Shown here one piece after another: positions 62,785 through 64,000 of a stretch of DNA of 64,000 nt; positions within the stretch are counted from its first letter, which is position 1; each line of letters starts with the position of its first letter. Made by a program: the position numbers and the translations under genes. The stretch is from Leeuwenhoekiella sp. GTDB lineage: Bacteria; Bacteroidota; Bacteroidia; Flavobacteriales; Flavobacteriaceae. The DNA lies in assembly GCA_011050015.1 (NCBI GenBank), contig DRGP01000102.1:1-64000 (forward strand), given 5' to 3'. Under the pieces are notes generated by a model that saw nothing but the letters and a program-made list of their open reading frames with translations, did no database searches and was not told the origin of the DNA.

Positions 62785-63858
62785 TTATAGACGAACTTTA
62801 GGGTCTAGCCAACCATAAATAAGGTCTACCAGAATATTGATAATGATAAACATGGTAGCAATTACCAGAACAGCTCCCGTTATTATGGGAAGGTCTAAGG
62901 TATTTAAAGCATCTACGATTTCCTTTCCCAAACCATTCCAGCCAAATATATATTCCACAAAGACTGCTCCGGCCAGCATAGATGCAAACCAACCCGAAAC
63001 TGCGGTAACTACCGGGTTTAAGGCATTTTTTAAGGCATGACCCCGTACAATCTGAAAGGAACTGAGCCCTTTTGCCCGCGCGGTACGTATATAATCCTGA
63101 TTATAAACTTCCAGTAAGGAGTTGCGCATCAACTGAATGACTACTCCCAGAGGCCGTATCCCCAAAACAACTGCAGGAAGAATAATATTTTTCCATTGTA
63201 TGTGAATCCCTTCTCCAAAATCATCCATTGCATAGAGGCTACCGGTCATATTAAGACCCGTAAATTTATGCAGGACAAAACCAAACAGCCAGGCAAATAA
63301 AATGGCGCTAAAAAAACTGGGAACGCTCATGCCGAACGTACTGAGTACTTGTATGGCCCGGTCCAGCCAGGAATCTTGATAATTTGCTGATACCACGCCC
63401 AACACTATGCCCAAAAATACCGCGATGATGATCGCGCTTACCGCAAGTACAAGCGTATTGGGCAGGGTATCCCCTATAACCTGTGTAACAGGTTTACCCG
63501 ATTTTTGAAAAGATTCCCTTAAATAGGGCGCTTTAAGAACAATAATCACGCTTTTAAAATTGATAAGCGCCACATGGGTGTATTTCCCTTCTTCCAGAAA
63601 GGTATAATCATCCGCACTCGTACTGTGTAACGAAATGGGGGAAAGGTCATTGAGATAATAAAAATACTGGGTGATTAGCGGTTGATCAAAACCGTATTTT
63701 TGTTTGATAATGGCCAATTGTTCGGGATCTTCATTTTGATCAAGCATCATGCGTGCAGGATCACCCGGAAGCACCGTAAACAGAAAAAATATAACGGTCA
63801 CCACCCCAAAAAGCGTCAGGAGGGCGTAGCCCAATTTATAAAGTAGGTTTTTTAGCAA
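62785..63858 (-). CDS. ABC transporter permease, DppB/OppB family
   Basis: The 357-residue protein has an N-terminal membrane segment with FFLFTVLPGDPARMMLDQN, typical of DppB/OppB. A large periplasmic loop of about 80 residues follows, then five membrane segments. The EAA-like loop is QDYIRTARAKGLSSFQIVRGHALKNALNPVV. It would form the channel of a peptide or nickel-type importer. No ATPase or second permease lies within the window. The gene upstream ends 3 bp before its start. Confidence 0.92.
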   Translation of the reverse strand: MLKNLLYKLGYALLTLFGVVTVIFFLFTVLPGDPARMMLDQNEDPEQLAIIKQKYGFDQPLITQYFYYLNDLSPISLHSTSADDYTFLEEGKYTHVALINFKSVIIVLKAPYLRESFQKSGKPVTQVIGDTLPNTLVLAVSAIIIAVFLGIVLGVVSANYQDSWLDRAIQVLSTFGMSVPSFFSAILFAWLFGFVLHKFTGLNMTGSLYAMDDFGEGIHIQWKNIILPAVVLGIRPLGVVIQLMRNSLLEVYNQDYIRTARAKGLSSFQIVRGHALKNALNPVVTAVSGWFASMLAGAVFVEYIFGWNGLGKEIVDALNTLDLPIITGAVLVIATMFIIINILVDLIYGWLDPKVRL

Positions 63859-63861
63859 TTC

Positions 63862-64000
63862 TTAAAGTTTTTCTATTTCAGCCACCGTCATATTTGTATA
63901 CTCATATTCAGGATCTATTAATTCTTTGGCATAATCGGCTATTGTACGTGTAAAACCGGCTTTTTTTCGGCGATTATTAACCGTATCAGCTTGTGTAATG
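63862..64000 (-). CDS. 3' end of an unidentified gene (cut by the window)
   Basis: On the minus strand an open frame enters from the right edge and ends at 63862 (TRTIADYAKELIDPEYEYTN, then MTVAEIEKL and stop), 46 codons in all. It stops 3 bp before the permease gene, so it belongs to the same operon. The visible part is hydrophilic. I do not recognise its family. Confidence 0.6.
   Translation of the reverse strand, partial: ITQADTVNNRRKKAGFTRTIADYAKELIDPEYEYTNMTVAEIEKL

Noticed and set aside
1-64000. CRISPR array
   Set aside because: No series of regularly spaced direct repeats of 24-40 bp was seen; the recurring sequences are dispersed palindromic elements or tRNA-end repeats.

Overview
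The window looks like the chromosome of a marine-type Flavobacteriaceae member (phylum Bacteroidota). It is AT-rich, ribosome binding sites are weak, a few candidate TAnnTTTG -7 boxes are present, and the housekeeping genes (mnmE, tpiA, prmA, clpS) and secreted families have a flavobacterial character. This assignment rests on recognising families by eye, not on a database search.

Layout. (1) 0.4-10 kb: a DUF3810 membrane metallopeptidase-like protein, two tandem exported amidohydrolase-family proteins (three domains, only one with an HxH motif), mnmE, and a Tat-type gluconate-2-dehydrogenase subunit 3 / GMC oxidoreductase pair. (2) 10.7-14 kb: a membrane-tethered AraC-HTH/TolB-like/TPR regulator and a SAM methyltransferase. 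(3) 14.8-18.8 kb: a sulfur locus with a Crp/Fnr regulator, a TauE/SafE exporter, an MBL-fold/double-rhodanese protein and two YeeE/YedE half-transporters. Two perfect GTAAC-N4-GTTAC dyads, one before each transporter unit, suggest the regulator's binding sites. (4) 19.3-25.8 kb: a phosphorelay locus (REC, multi-PAS kinase, FIST sensor, second kinase, Hpt, LytTR regulator, STAS). (5) 26.7-32.4 kb: a five-gene exported cluster whose order and domain layout resemble a chaperone/usher or WxL-DUF916 surface-assembly system. (6) 32.6-59.46 kb: a ~26.9-kb genomic island in a tRNA-Arg(ACG) gene. (7) 59.4-64 kb: the intact tRNA, then minus-strand chromosomal genes (HEIGH metallopeptidase, clpS, prmA, tpiA, ABC permease).

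The island is bounded by a 26-bp direct repeat of the tRNA 3' end, each copy next to a matching hairpin terminator. The integrase beside the intact tRNA lacks its catalytic C-terminus, so the island is probably immobilised. Cargo falls into two parts. The first is a tight eight-gene operon (33.6-42.6 kb): a J-like/CFI-box protein, a second CFI-box protein, a membrane coiled-coil protein, an Hsp70 homologue, a lipoprotein, a protein kinase-AAA+ ATPase fusion, a TerB-like protein and a small membrane protein. I regard this as the best candidate for an undescribed system. The second is a nucleic-acid defence block (43.6-58.1 kb): a WYL regulator, a DUF2779 nuclease, and a type I restriction-modification operon (hsdM-hsdS-hsdR) with mcrB and mcrC embedded and a YgjP-type metallopeptidase at the end.

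A ~170-bp palindromic repeat with terminal inverted repeats (TAACCTGAGTTCGA...) occurs four times between genes outside the island. No CRISPR array, rRNA or complete transposase gene was seen.
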